Notes: generated from the sequence alone by a model not told the origin. A DNA stretch of 64,000 nucleotides from Fagopyrum homotropicum (GCA_033239125.1 BSWB01000003.1:111434320-111498319), one strand, 5' to 3'. Positions 26,992 to 42,290 are shown, counted from the first letter of the stretch. Numbers and translations are program-made.

Positions 26992-28350
26992 GACCAAAAC
27001 AAATCATATCATTTGATAATGTTCGAAACGAATGTCTCAAATCTCGCAAATGAACTACAAGGCTCAGTCATGCTATAGAGTCAAGATTGAACATGATAGA
27101 TTGTAATAAATGATTATAGAGTCAAGATTGAACATGATAGAATGTAATAAATGATTTTAGTGTGCTTAATTGATAAATTCTAAAACAAAAAGAGAGAAGA
27201 AAACAAATAAAAATCAAGAGATTGACTCAATCAAGCAACAAAATTAACTCGTTTAAAAACAAAATAACAGAGAATGAAAACATAGACATAAACAAACACA
27301 CACGAGTTGATCGGCAATATCAGTTGACTCGATCTAGTAGCGGTAAGGGAAGAAATACGAGGTTTTTGTGTCATGAAACAATCAGAACATGAATATTCTC
27401 AAGAACAATATAATCCAATATAGACATTCAAGAATCTAGAGCACTACAATAATGCATAATATAATCTCAATTCATAGTTAAACACGTCCAATATCATACC
27501 AATTCCTACACAACTCTCACATCTCACGGTAAATTAAGACATAAACTTATGTAGCTCTCACACCTTTCAAACAACACCCTAAACCACAAAGGACATAATC
27601 ATCCATAAATATCATAGATTCATCATGTAAAGTTAACTTCTCCAAACCCTAGAAAGATAAGAACTTAGCAACACATAACTTACAATTTTTTTATTGAATC
27701 CAAAGTGCATTAACATATTAAACCGATTCTTGAGGGTGATCGACCCGGTCGACGAACTAGTAGTATATCGCCTATGAAGGTTGTTGAAATAAAGGCTGAA
27801 ATAATGTAAGATTTTATTTTTAACCTAATGACCACCAAGTCTTATTCATAAGCTTAAGGATATTCTTAAAAAATTGTCCAAAAATACAAAAATAAATCTT
27901 AAACAAGATCTATCGATAAGGGAATATAAGGAAATAGAGAAAAAAATTGATCTTCAATCTGTTGACGCAAATTCTTCAACGGTCGACTTAACCAACATAA
28001 TGAATCGACTTGACAACATGTAAAATGTTTGAGGGCTAAAACTTGATCCTTAGATCTCACAAACTGTTACAAGACCCATTCTAGTAAATGAAGTCAAGAT
28101 CGAACACAGGAAAAACGATGTCTTGATTTGACAAATTAATTAAGAAGCTATATAAACAAATCAAAACTAATATACACAAAAGTTAAAACAAAGCAAACAA
28201 ATACAAGAAAAAGGGACAAGCCGATCGGCCAAGGTTAGTCAATTGGCCAAATATGAACTTTTATCTACAATAAATAAATACGAAAATAGAAGCAAATGCA
28301 AAACGAAAGACAAAAAATTTCGACACTAGGCCGATCGGCCTTTAGGTACT
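26992..28350 (-). mobile_element. Fragments of further Athila-type LTRs
   Basis: 27020 (TGTTCGAAACG) and 28065 (TGTTACAAGACCC) resemble the minus-strand ends of LTRs C, E, H and I; 'tcaagatcgaacacagg' at ~28100 parallels 'gaacacaaagactgagg' in C and I. A 41-bp tandem pair lies at 27075-27155. AGGCCGATCGGCCT (28328-28341) and a second copy (28219-28230) are palindromes not found elsewhere in the window. Boundaries are uncertain. Confidence 0.4.
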
Positions 28351-30069
28351 TGTTCGCTCCAAAATCGATGCTTAGTTTTAAGATGTATTTTTCTTGCAAT
28401 AGATGCCTATGAATACATAGCGGATCACAATGTATGCGTCATTCATATTAAGATAAGTATTCCAAGGTCGAACACAAAGACTAAGGTGAATTTAGTATGC
28501 AATTTGATCAAAATAGTATAAGTCTAGACTAAGAAATGAGGGAGATGGAAAAGGGTTAGAAAATCCATATTTTGTTCAGTTTTAGTTAGGTGTTGATCAA
28601 TGATCAAATAAAATAAACAAGTGAAATAAGCAAAATACATACAAGCAAGATGATAGTCAATATTCGGAAAAATGGGATTCTAAGGTTTCAAGATCGTTGA
28701 TTATGGCAACGGATTCAAGCTAACTCCTAAAAAACTTGGATTTGATTACTAGAAGGTGGGATGTTTTGTCAATGGAAATAATCACGGGGGATGACTCTTA
28801 TTCCACTAGTTCCAATCCAAACTACCTATTACCGGGTAAGTCTCAAGGTAAAAAGGACATAAATTTATCACAAATCGGTTTCTCTACCTAAGGAGTAAAC
28901 CAACCCTTACCGAGTAAGTCTCGGTTTTAACCTATCTTATGCATAAAACCGACACATCTCATCCAATAGAGATTTTTACACCTCTACTACCTAGAGTTCA
29001 TCATCATCTATATCCAAGGAAGGACATTAACGGGTAAGTCTCTATCCTAACTTGGTTTACTAACTTAGATCCAGCTCAATAAAGTCAAGGGTTTACACAA
29101 TATGTCAAGCTAATCTAACATGCAAGCTCATCTATCATTATCCATGCCATAACTAAGATCTATTTACCCTAGAATCACAAGAAAACTAGCCAATAATATA
29201 CATAGTGAAAACAGAAATTGAAATGGAAGAACACATACAATTTATTCATTAAAAACGCAAAGAAAAGCAAATCCAAACTTAGCTAATTGATCTTCAAATA
29301 GTTGGAGAACAAAATCTCTCAAAACAGCAACAATATATCTAATTTTGGAGTCCCAAAAATGAAGAACAACACAAAATTTGTAAGGAATCTAAAACAACTC
29401 AAGAAGAAATGAAAATGTGCAGAGGATAAGATCCAAAAGTCTAAAAAGAGTGTGAAACAGGATCCCCAACAAAAGGTCTACAATGCCAACTTTACTCTCA
29501 AGGTCTAGGAAAAGGTCGGCCTGAAAAATTCTGAATCCTGCAGATTTAGAGGAATCTCGGCCCATCTGTTGTCAATCTCGGGCCAGGATGCAAGCAAAAT
29601 CATGGTCGAGATTTGAGAGTTGTCAATGTTTGTCTTTGATTTTTGAAAATCTCGGCCTGATGTGTCCAAAATCTCGGCCCGAGATAGGGGTCGAGACTGC
29701 TCTAGACTTTATCAATCTCGGCGGAAATTAACTCTGAATATCATATCATATCTCGGCCGAGATGTCTTTTTGCACACCCAAAATCTCGGCCTGATGCCTC
29801 CTCACTTGTAAGATTTTCTTTGCTTTCCTATTTATCTCTCCCGATCTCTTGACATGATCCGCTTCGAGGCTTGACCTTCAAATGTCATCGTTTAGGTCCA
29901 AACTCCACCGTTTTACCTGAAAAATAGACCAAAGCTTGTGTAGACATCCATATTTGCAAAGTAAACAATAATAAATGCAAATGACACAAACTTAGGCTTA
30001 TTCATGCTAAACAAAAGGAAAAATCTACCTAAATGCATGCCTAAACTATGGTAATAAATCATGTTATCA
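28351..30069 (-). repeat. 3' LTR of element C (Athila-like)
   Basis: 1,719 bp. On the minus strand it starts TGATAACATGATTTATTACC right after a polypurine tract (complement of 30070-30084) and ends GGAGCGAACA, as the G LTR does. There is no primer site at 28350, so this is a 3' LTR with its element to the right. Contains many ATCTCGGCC sites (29545-29800), including a perfect palindrome at 29750-29763, and the spaced ACCGGGTAAGTCTC sites. Confidence 0.8.
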
Positions 30070-30702
30070 AAATACCCCATACTTGCTCCTTGCTTGTCCC
30101 TCAAAGTGTTGTTTTCATGGCCAAGGATATATCTCGTTTAAGGTCAAATAATTAAAGTCGACACGAAAAGGATAATCACACTTTGCATAAGAATTCATGT
30201 TTTATCAAATCAAGACACAAGGTCAATGCGTTCGGTTGCTACATAACAAAAATAGAGGTGGACCTTGATCTCAACGGGAAAAGACTTTTATGTGGTGCTA
30301 TCAATGACAAATAAAACCACTCTCGCCTACTTTCACAATCAAAACAAGAACTTATAAAAGATCAATGTAGCAAAAAAGAAGATCAAATCAAAATTGAGAG
30401 AGATGGGTAGGAAATGTGTATAGTTCACTTCCGATATTCTAACATAGCTCATTATCTTCCACCTGAACCTTGAAATGTCAAAATAGAGCAAAATAACACA
30501 AAGGCTCTTCTTCTTCTTCTTCTTCTTCTTCTTTTTTGCCTTGATCGAATCTTTTATTGATTCGAATTCTTTTTATTTCAAAAAAAAACAAAATAACACA
30601 TCATGAACTAGGCTGGTTTGGCGGGTGAACCGCGTTCGTTGTTGCCTCCACTAGACCGGCTACTGGATCGGTTTTCTAGATCCGAATCCGTTTTTGAGTG
30701 TT
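30070..30702 (-). other. 3' untranslated region of element C
   Basis: Starts with the complement of the polypurine tract (AAATACCCCATACTT) and a TGCTTGTCCC block, as upstream of the G LTR. A (TTC)n run lies at 30507-30535. No ORF. Cut by element D at the AGAAA target site (30703-30707). Confidence 0.7.
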
Positions 30703-30707
30703 AGAAA

Positions 30708-32823
30708 TGTAACACCCCAAATCCGATGGACTCGGGATGCTACGGGCTAGGACCTCACAATGGGTCCTGACCCTTAGCCTGACAACAACTTCACCGGACC
30801 TTACAACACGACACAAATAAAAGGCAAATGAAAAGAGTTTTAATGCATGATAAGTATCTGAAATACAACCGAAAAAAACTCTATCCGAGTTCTCAAATCA
30901 AAAACCACAAGACAACGTCTCAAGAAAACAAATAAAGATAAACCGATCTCGTCCTGTAATGTACAGAACCCCGGCTGCTCACTACTACCAAATCACTCGA
31001 CCGCCTCCCTAACCTGCAAGGCATCTACAAAGCGGTATAAAACCTTTAGCTAACATTCTAAGCATTAGAATAAAGGTAAGGCACATAAACACATAAAGAA
31101 CACTTACAACATGCAAACACTCAAGTCCGTTTATTATCATTATTTACGTTATTCCTTACTAATTCAACTTTCGGTTTTGTGACTCGGGAATCTCCCCGAA
31201 ACCCGTCTTTGTCCCCGTTTACCAGCGAGGAATGGTAGTAATCCATCTGACCATCTACCTGCCTGGGCTAGTCGCAAAGAACCTCCTAGCTTTCGCAAGA
31301 GCTAGGCAGTGATGTCACCGCCCGTTATCATACACTTGGGCCAATTACGTAATATATATATAGGTCATCTTATTCCGGTTCGTTGTTTAACATAACTACA
31401 CACATCACCAATACACAATATACTAATACGAAGAAGTCAGCTAAGTAAGTCCGTGGACTTACTAGCCCCAAAGTGAAACTCGGTCAACACTCTCTCTATT
31501 TCCCTTGGGAAGGCACGCAACGCCTGTTCAAGACAAGACACACGAATAAACATCACTCTAGCCAACTAGAAGTCCTTAGACTTCTAGTGCTCAAAACCTC
31601 ACAAGATCATAACTCAAGATAGATCAACACTCTAGCCAACTAGAAGTCCTTAGAATTCTAGTGCTCAAAACCTCACAAGATCGTAACTCAAGATAGATCA
31701 ATACTCTAGCCAACTAGAAATCCTTAGACTTCTAGTGCTCACAATCCTCACAAAATCATAAACGTATAACATCGATGATCACTCTCAGTCCACTGCCTTA
31801 AAGGCTTCAAACATGATAACTCTCGCATACGGACCGCTCTCCTCAAAGATCTAAGAGATCATGCCACAACACCACAACCAACACACTCACAATTCTCACA
31901 ACATAACCCTAAAGGTCAAGCCACTACTTGGCATTCCAAATCATCTATGTTAAGCCAGCCTAGTATGCTACTAAGATGGATCAAGATCAAGCAAGTGGAA
32001 AGGGAAGAAGGAAACAAGAGACCGGGAACTCACTACTGTAGAACCCACCCCTGCGGAGCACAGATTCCGCCCATGCGGTAGTCAGACGCCGCCCCTGCGC
32101 CGCTAGTCTCCGCCCCTGCGGTGGTATGTGGCCGCCCCTGCTCCCCAAGATTCGCCCCCGCGAATGCAGTCCAGAAACATCGACTTTGCAGTTCTTGATT
32201 GTGCAACAGCCTTCCTAGTGTCTCCTTTGATGTTGTGAACGCCTCCTAGCCTTCAACATAAGATCCTAGCCCTTCTCCACGGTCTAAGCACGCCATCAAC
32301 GCAATCAAGAACAAGGATAGCTTCCTTTAGGTGAATCCATGGATTTCTACCATTCAAGGTAGCAAGATGAAGAAGATATAAGAAGGAAGGATGAAGAAGA
32401 AAGGAACTTACTCTAGAGTACGTCTCTGCAGTCCCAAATGTCGTGTGACTGCCTCAAGAGAAGAGAGAAGCTAAAGCTGGAGAATAGAGGTGAAGGAGAT
32501 GAGGAAGAAGGAGGGAGAGAAAGAAGTAACGTGAAAAGGAAATGAGGGAGGGAGGTAAGGCTGCAAATATGGAAAGGATACCAAGGGAAAAGAAACCATG
32601 AAACACCCTCCTCATAAAGAGGTCAAAATAAAAGAGTTAGAAGATGAAAGGTTAGACGGAAAAGGCACATAACTCCCGCTCTAATGTGTCACCACCTCCG
32701 TGGGACGTCCAAGCCGCAATCGCGGACGGCCGCGGTTGCGGGCCTTCTAAGCCTTAAGGGTGGTAGCCCTTGCTCAAGGCTTCTAACGCCTCTCGTAATA
32801 GAATCAAAATTCCAGCCGTTACA
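30708..32823 (-). repeat. 3' LTR of element D
   Basis: Pairs with 38113-40240. Holds the GTAAGTCCGTGGACTTAC hairpin (31445-31462), 2.7 copies of a 74-bp minisatellite (31561-31760), a short AT run (31352-31362) and a CCGCCCCTGCGG-type cluster (32040-32165). Confidence 0.9.
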
Positions 32824-33059
32824 TCAGATCACCCTCAAAATAAGTTTCGTTTAGAAACTTGTTACACGCTGACCGTGATCATAAAACATAACCGTCCCAA
32901 CTATCGACCCACTAACCAGAGCATACTCAATCTATGACACCAAGACCTCAAAAGATACACACATGTATACGCATGAAACACATAACATACCACACACATA
33001 ACCGCACAACATAGACGGAGAAAAGATTCGGGACTAACCTGATGATCCTATAGACGTCT

Positions 33060-34345
33060 CTAGACCTGCATAAAATCTGGATAGTTCTGTCGGACTCTAT
33101 CTTTTGTCTCCCTGGTAGCCTCATTGACTCCTCGTCTCGACCATTGTACCCTCATCATGGGTATTACCTTCGACCGAAGGCGTCTCGTACTCCTCTCCGA
33201 AACAGCTACAAGGTGCTCTACAAACGTGTGGTATGGCTCAACCACCAGGTCGTCGTGGCTAACTACGTGTCTCGGGTCATGGATATGCTCTCTCAACTGA
33301 GGCACATGAAATATTGGGTGGACTCCCCTCTAACCGCGGTGGCAACGCCAATCTGTAAGCCACCTCTCCCACCCTCTCTAAAATCTCAAATGGTCTGACA
33401 TATCTGGGGTTCAACTTCCCCTTAATGCCGAAACGTCGGACGCCTCGCGTTGGTGACACCCTCAACTAGACCTGTGCTCTAACTCTAAACTCTAGAGGCA
33501 TGCACCTTTTATCAGCGTACGACCTCTGACGACTCTGCGTGGCCAACATCCACTCTCAGACCAACGCTACCCGAGCCATATCGTCCTGTACCTACTCGGG
33601 TGCTACTCCACTCATCCTCCTTAGCTCATCCCAACATAAGGGTGTACGACACTTCCATCCATACAACGCCTCATTAGAAGTCCTCCCTATCATCGCATGT
33701 CAGCTGTTGTTGTGGGAAAATTCCATTAACGGAAGGTGGTCGGGCCATACCTACCCCCAATCAAGTACACAAGCCCTCAACATATCCTCTAGGGTCTGTA
33801 TCGTCCTCTCTGACTGACCATCCGTCTAAGGATGATACGCTATCGTGAACTACAGGCTCGTACCTAGGGTGGTGTGTACCTACTGCCAGAACCTCAAGGT
33901 AAAACGCCCATCCCTATCTAATATGATAGTCCTCGGCACCCCATGGAGCCTCACTATTTGTCGGGTGAACTCCTCGGCTAGATAAATCACCGGGCACTTC
34001 CCCTTAATAGGAATAAATCAGGCGGTCTTCGTCATCCGGTCCACTACCACCCATATCGCATCAAAACCTCTACTCGACCTCAAGCCGATAATCGATACAA
34101 AGTCTCATCGATCCGTCCTTCTTCTTGACAAAGAGGACCGATGCGCCCCAAGGAGACGCACTAGGGCAAATGAATCCCCTCTTTGCTAGCTCCTCCAACT
34201 GCTTCTTCAGCTCAATCATCTCAACTGGCACCATGTGGTATGGGGCCTTGGAGATGGGCCTCGTGTCGGGCTCCAACTCAATACCAAAGTCTATGCTCCT
34301 CTGCGGAGGTAGACCCGGTGGCTCACCAAATACACCCTTCAACTT
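33060..34345 (-). pseudogene. Element D pol 3' part: RT N terminus fused to integrase and chromodomain
   Basis: From 34345 down: RT start ([16 protein letters not shown], then [14 protein letters not shown]), which at ~34090 runs straight into integrase core sequence (WVVVDRMTKT, ILDRDGRF, then TDGQSERTIQTLED). The RT catalytic core, YxDD box and whole RNase H domain are missing. Integrase C-terminal blocks (GKLNPRYVRPFEILERVGEVAYRLALPP) lie at 33277-33465, and a chromodomain-like tail at 33060-33305 (VQWSRRGVNEATRETKD...YPDF). Stops and frameshifts are frequent. No function possible. Confidence 0.82.
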
Positions 34346-34350
34346 ACATG

Positions 34351-35971
34351 TGTTCGCCTCAAAGTGTGCGTGCAAATAAGTTTTAATGTATAAAACTAAA
34401 ATCAAAGCAAGCAAACCCGCAGTGTACGGATCGGCGTAGTAGAGCAAGAGGTCCAAAGTATCAAACTCAGGGATTTGGTGAAACAAAATCAGTTTCAAAT
34501 AATCGAGCAATCAAAAGTGTAAAAGCTTTGCAAATAATTGGGAAAACTACAATCCTAAAGATCCAGTTATCCAATTGTGGCAATCGATTCAAGATATTCT
34601 ATAAGTATAAGGACATAGTTGAGGTTGCAAAGGTATAACTAAGGTAAGGTTAAGTACGGTGAAGTTCCAAAACCTTATAAGTCTTACCCAAAGACTCTCT
34701 CTATAAAGGTTGTTGAGGCTGCAATATAGAAAGGATCTAAGGACTAGATTAAACTCTCAAATACCCATGCCCAAACCCAAGGAATCAAAGATAAACTAAA
34801 ACGGTTAAGGTTGTGACACTCGAAACCAAAATAGAGGATGTTGAGTCTCACTACTATCTAGAAAAGGCAAGCCAAGGCTAGGTTAAAGAAAATCTTTAAC
34901 TTTGGATTGAAGCAAAAGCAAAAGTCGTAAAACAGAGAAAATCACGGCTAGATCTTGAGATTCCACGGCCGTGGAACCCAAGAACAGACCGTGATTTAGG
35001 GTGTTGACGAGGTTTCTCACACTCTCTGGGGCCAATCTGTTTATGATCGATCTATCATCATCTAAGCCACAACTATCAACCCTTCATCTTAGAATTGCTA
35101 AAGAGTTTTAGCCAACAATCATATTCATGATATCAAAAATCAAGTTTTAAAGAGAAAAGGTATAAAACTCCAAAAACTCGATAACTATCCAATAACAAAA
35201 CTTGAATCCACAACAATGTATATTTGATGAGTGTAGAAAAGTAGGTATAAAAATCCTCACAACAATCCAGAGAAACAACAAAGAACGGGATGTCAATCCG
35301 TCCTCCAATGTAAACCCTAAGATATCTCGAAAGTACACAATCTCCAAAATCACGTCTTTTTTCAAATCTCCAATCCTTCGCCTCAATCCCGAACGTCCAA
35401 TTGCAAGCGTAGGTAAAATGAACCCTAAAGCGACCGTCTCAACTTCTCCCTAAAGTCGGGGCTCCAAGTCCTTTGGAGAATTTGACTCCATTTTAATGTT
35501 GAAGGCTATCAAACATTTATAGAGATAAATCTAGCGTTTAAAGACAAAACCCTAAATATTTGGGCTGAAAAGAAGTCGAGCCCGCTGATATCAGAAAATA
35601 CTCTGGGCCGCGTCAGACGGTATCAGAGAATACTTTATCCCATCAGACGGTATCAGAGAATACATTGAACCGTCAGACGGTATCAGAAGATACTTTGGCG
35701 CACCAAACGGTATCAGAAGATAGTTTGGCGCGTCCTAGCTTCCTTTTATGCTCCTTTTTGTCCCGCTTTAAGGCTTGATCCTAAAATATGTCATTTCTCT
35801 CCATAATTCGCCAAATTACCTACAAATACAATAAAACTCTATGTAGACCTCTATTCTCGCAAAGTATGTGAATATAACCATAAATGCCATGAAAGTATGT
35901 CTATGCATGCAAAATAAAGGGAGAGTCTATATAATTACATGCCTAAAAATAGGTCATAATTTATGTCATCA
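34351..35971 (-). mobile_element. Solo LTR E (Athila-like) inside element D pol
   Basis: 1,621 bp, TGTTCGCCTC...TTATGTCATCA in plus orientation, flanked by ACATG on both sides (34346-34350, 35972-35976). No internal region, so a solo LTR left by LTR-LTR recombination. Same family as H at 63221. Contains the palindrome TTCCACGGCCGTGGAA (34961-34976), five 'acggtatcagagaatac'-type copies (35587-35737), and the U5 block (34411-34426). Confidence 0.88.
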
Positions 35972-35976
35972 ACATG

Positions 35977-36525
35977 CTACAGGGGTCTCTGCTAAGAACG
36001 GCCTCGTCTCCTCCTTCATGGCATATCACTAGAAGGCCTCACTTCCCTGTCCGTTGAGTCTCGCGGCTCGAACCGCGTTGATGACTGTACCGATCTTTCC
36101 GAGATCCCATCATCGGAAAATCTCCTCCTAGCCAGTCTTTGTGTTGTTCTTCACTGTCCTCCTACTGATGTCCAAAATAGCTCGATGGAAGTCCATCTCT
36201 AATATGACTTCTTCATGCACCAGGTGCATGACGTAGAATTCGGCTAGCTAGCCACAGTTTATCAAGCGAATGGGGCAACCGTGGACCTCCCGTATACCAC
36301 GAACCTCACCCCTGTCGGGTAACCCTATAAGGAAGGGTTTCCCCTATAATGTAGCTAAGGCCAACCTATCTACACAATCATCAGAAATCAATGAGTGCGT
36401 CTTACCCGTATTAAAAAGTACTCTGACCGGAAAGCCATGGATCATAATATTACACGTGGTTGCAAGTGCTACTGGCTCAACCTCGCTCTTGAACTCGAAG
36501 ACTCTGGCCTGGGTGCCTCTACTCT
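35977..36525 (-). pseudogene. Element D protease region and PR-RT linker
   Basis: Minus-strand frame fragments include RVLFNTGKTHSLIS, the protease motif normally FDSGATHSFIS; the catalytic Asp is Asn. It continues to the RPFLAETPVA linker, cut by solo LTR E. Several stops. Confidence 0.7.
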
Positions 36526-37924
36526 TTATGGTGCCTCCACCGCGTCCTCTACCTCTACCCGGAACTTGGGTAAAACCTTGAGAATAATCATAGTCGAGGA
36601 CTCACTACTGCTGACCCCGAGCCTGATACTGAGGCGGCCTCTTGTCACCTCCTGAAGTTCTAGCAGGCGAAGACCCTTTTTGCGACGTACCTTACCCTGT
36701 CGGAAGAATGTAGCTCTATGGCCCAGTTGGCCGCAAGTAAAGCAAGTCATTGGCGACTTCCTACACTCAGTCTTAATATGGTCATACTCTCCACAATTGA
36801 AACACTGACGTCCCCTAGCAGATGTCGGTGGGGCAGAATGATAGCTAGGGTGTCCTTGAAACTGACCACGACTATCTCTTGAGGCTCTTGTTCCTACACT
36901 GATTGGCCCCGTCCTTTGCCTCTTATCCGGGCCTCCGGACTGAGCTACTCTCCTAGGGCCCGGTCGGTCCCTCTCATATTCTGAAGCTCGGTCCTGGTAA
37001 TCTACCAAGGAATCACAGCGAAACCCGGCAAGATAGGCGCGGGTAGTCTCCCTCAATCTCCGGGAGAACAGGTACACGTGCTGGTCCACTAGTGGTGCGG
37101 CGGGACCTAGGAGTGACAATTCCTCCCGAAGCCTCCTGATCGTCTCGGCTATCAGGACATCCTCAAATCCCACCTCTAATAAGTCTTGCACTCTGTCTCT
37201 CCTCAACGAGGTAGGAAAAAAGTCTGCCGAACCAGGCTCAACAATTGCTCAAAATTGGTGACTCCACTCCGAACGGTCCTCTTCCAAAACTATGTCTGAT
37301 CCCTAAATAAGGTTTGAACTAACTCAACTTGACGACCCTCGGGGTAACGGATCGCCTCCAGTGCAGACTGTACGTAGCTTATCCAATGTTCCACCTCTAG
37401 TCCCACATTCCCGTAAAACGTGGGTACACGCTGCTGGTTGAAAGTCTTCAACCAACAGTCCGGCCTCGGCGCCCTCAACCCGTCTCTCACCATGTCGTCC
37501 TCGGCAACTCTCACTAGTGCAGCTACTACTGGTGGAACTACCACCTGAGTCACCCTCTTCAAAACCTCAGCCGACCTAGCTGGTACCGGCAGTGCTGGGG
37601 GTGGTACTCGGGTCTTAAATACCTCCTCCACTCGCAGGACGTACTCTTGGTACTCTGATACTCTAATCGATACTCAGCCCGAATCCGATGACCCTGACCT
37701 CCGTGCTCCGGACCTAGAAGCGGTCCCATCCCTAACCTCAAGGATAATGCTCTCAGCCACCTCCTCAGCAGGGACATCCGCAGCTGAAGGGTTCATAATG
37801 GGGCACGTCCCCGACCTCTAGCTCCCGGAGGTCTACCCACACGTCCCTATCTTGGAACTCCTAGAGGAAGGAGAGGTCTACCCCCTCCTCGTCCTACGTA
37901 TGTCATTGCTCTCGTTCGTGCCAT
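36526..37924 (-). pseudogene. Element D gag (frameshifted)
   Basis: Start codon at 37924-37922 (MARTRAMTYVGRGGG), soon interrupted. Capsid segment at 37290-37631 (WLKTFNQQRVPTFYG...EVEHWI), capsid C-terminal part and two zinc knuckles at 36526-37206: CFNCGEYDHIKTEC is complete, while the second (CFTCGQLGHRATF) lacks its last Cys. At least two frame breaks separate the pieces. Confidence 0.82.
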
Positions 37925-38097
37925 CTGGTAACGATGTGATCGATGGGTAAGACTATGCTATCGTTAAGAGGACTTCTAGTTGGCTCGTGAGTTGAAAACG
38001 AAAATCCTTTTTTGAAAATTCAGAACCTTTGCGGTTTCTATTTGTTTGACTATTTGGCCTTTTAGAAGATTGTGAGTGTCGTTGTTGTCAACCTAGA

Positions 38098-38109
38098 GCT
38101 CTGATACCA
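38098..38109 (-). other. Primer binding site of element D (initiator tRNA-Met)
   Basis: Minus strand TGGTATCAGAGC, three bases inside the 5' LTR; same primer as element B. Confidence 0.92.
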
Positions 38110-38112
38110 TAT

Positions 38113-40240
<2,128 letters not shown>

Positions 40241-40245
40241 AGAAA

Positions 40246-40640
40246 CGGGTTTTTGGATTCATTTTTTTCAGAATCGAAAGGGTACTAGGGCTAGGTTTGG
40301 AAAACGGGTCGGGTTTTAGGGGCTTCGGGTTTAGGGTTTTGTGGTTAAGAGGGAGGGTTTCCGATGAGGAGAGGTCGTCTAGGGTTTTACTGGTGGTTGT
40401 GTGGGTGGTGTGAGGGGTTGGTGATTGGAGAAGGGTGGCAAGGTGACTGATGGTGGTGTGGGTGGTGGAGGGTAGCGTAGGAGGTGACAACAAGGGTTTC
40501 GGTGAGGGTTTAGGGAACGAAAAGGCTTGTGGTGGGGTCGGGGTATGGTGTGCGACAATGGTGGTAGGGGGTATTGTAGGGGGTAAGGACGGTGGTGGAC
40601 TAGACACCGCAAAAAGATAACACAACATGTTAAACAAATG
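40246..40640 (-). pseudogene. Pro/Thr-rich minus-strand reading frame of unknown origin
   Basis: Open frame from an ATG at 40637 down to the D insertion site; without D a TAA follows at once. The product is rich in Pro, Thr and Ser without a known domain. Upstream on its strand is TATAAATA (~40680-40690). Loosely similar in composition to the Pro-rich start of the extra ORF in element F (48987), so it may be part of element C. Could equally be chance. Confidence 0.25.
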
Positions 40641-40955
40641 TATATTCTAGGTTGAGAAAATAAGAGGCACGTCCTCCCTATTTATAGGGTGTTAAACTAA
40701 CCCACATAATCATATCTTATTTAGAATAAGATATGATCTTGTTATAAGAAAATAATAAAATAAATTCGATTTAGTAAGATTAGATCTACTAAGACTTGAG
40801 GCACTATCATTTAGGTTAGTTTTTAGAGTCTTTATTACATTAGAGTCGGTTTATACTACTAACTTTTTAATCTAGAAGAAGAAGCCTAAAAGAAGTTAAA
40901 CAAGAAGTTAGAAGCACTTGGGAATAAAGATCATCTACGAAGATGAAGTTTCTGG

Positions 40956-42285
40956 TGTCTCACCGCCCCCGCGAAGCAGTGTCACCGCCCCTACGGGTGA
41001 CACTACACTCCGGAACGCAGCTTGAGCCTTCGCCAGCGCCCGGAACGAAGACTGTCACTGCCCTTTCTTGGCGCCCCTACGGTGACTTATCCTGAAGAAG
41101 AGAAGACCGGCGCCCCTGTGCCTCTACCTGCGGACCAACCTGCGGAACTGTGAAGCCGAAGAGCCAGTGTCACCGCCCCTGTGGTGACATTGGGCCGCCC
41201 CTGCGGCTCGACATCAGAAGCGACAGAAAGATGAAGAGTTAGACGTTTGAAGAACATTAAAGATCCGCCCCTGCGGAATTTTCAGGCCGCCCCTGCGGCC
41301 ACGAAGAACTTCAAGCATTTTCACCTAAACCGCCCCTGCGGTCCTGAAGGCCGCCCCTGCGGTTGAGTGACAAAGACTTTACTCCGGCTGTTTGCACCAC
41401 CTTCATGACATTAAAGGTGGTTGTTTAGGCCGGCCATTTACTTCCATTTAGTGTCATTTGTAGTATAAATAGACATATGGCTGATTGCTAGAATCATCCA
41501 TCATGTTTCCCATTTTATTCTCTCTTTTCTCTTGCTTCCTTTGTGTAATGAGTTTCTGATTGCCTTGCTACATTGGGTTGTTTTGAAGCTGCATTGCTGC
41601 TTTGGTTGTAAGTCTTTTTTAGTATAAGTATTATTCAGTTATGTTTTGTATTCCTTGAGCTTCACTTATCTAATTTGCATGTTTCTTCTCACTTAAGATT
41701 GATCACCTTAGTGCCTAAATGCATGTAAAGAACTAGGATTAACAGATTCCGGGTTCGGGTCTTTAATCTAGTAGAAACATTTAGGTAAAAACTGGTTGTA
41801 ATTACTTAAGGGAAAAGGAATACAAATATGAAGAAAAGTTTAATGATTTTACTCTACTCTTTATATCCCTTTGTCTTTGTTTGAAAGCTAACTTGTGATT
41901 TGTTCTTGTAGGTTTACGGAACACTAAACTTGTTAAGTTGTGTTGATGCCGGTTGGCTCAACACATACATATGATCAAGACGGGAACATTGCTTGAAAAC
42001 TTGTAAAAGGAACCAACCAAAGTAGTCTTGCATGCTAAGAATCAACCTAGTGTAGTCCATTCATCATCATCTTATTCATCTTCTTACTTGCTTTCTTACT
42101 TTGTTTTGCATCAATTCAGTCCAAAACCCCCCTTTACTTTTCTATATAATCGATAATTGAATCTAATATAAACATCACCAAACTCTCTTGGGTTCGACCT
42201 TTGCTTAACCACTATACTTGTTTTAGCGTTAAGTTGGAAATTTATTTTGATAAGATAAAAACGACCTAAGGAATAATTCTTGTCA
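40956..42285 (+). repeat. 5' LTR of element F (left end unresolved)
   Basis: Ends TTGTCA at 42285, five bases before the primer site. TATAAATA at 41464-41471 is the likely promoter. 40956-41370 is packed with CCGCCCCTGCGG-type palindromes. The true left end lies further left, between ~40640 and 40956; its partner LTR is beyond the window. 40641-40955 is AT-rich and holds a perfect 12-bp inverted repeat (40708-40734). Confidence 0.65.
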
Positions 42286-42290
42286 AATTT

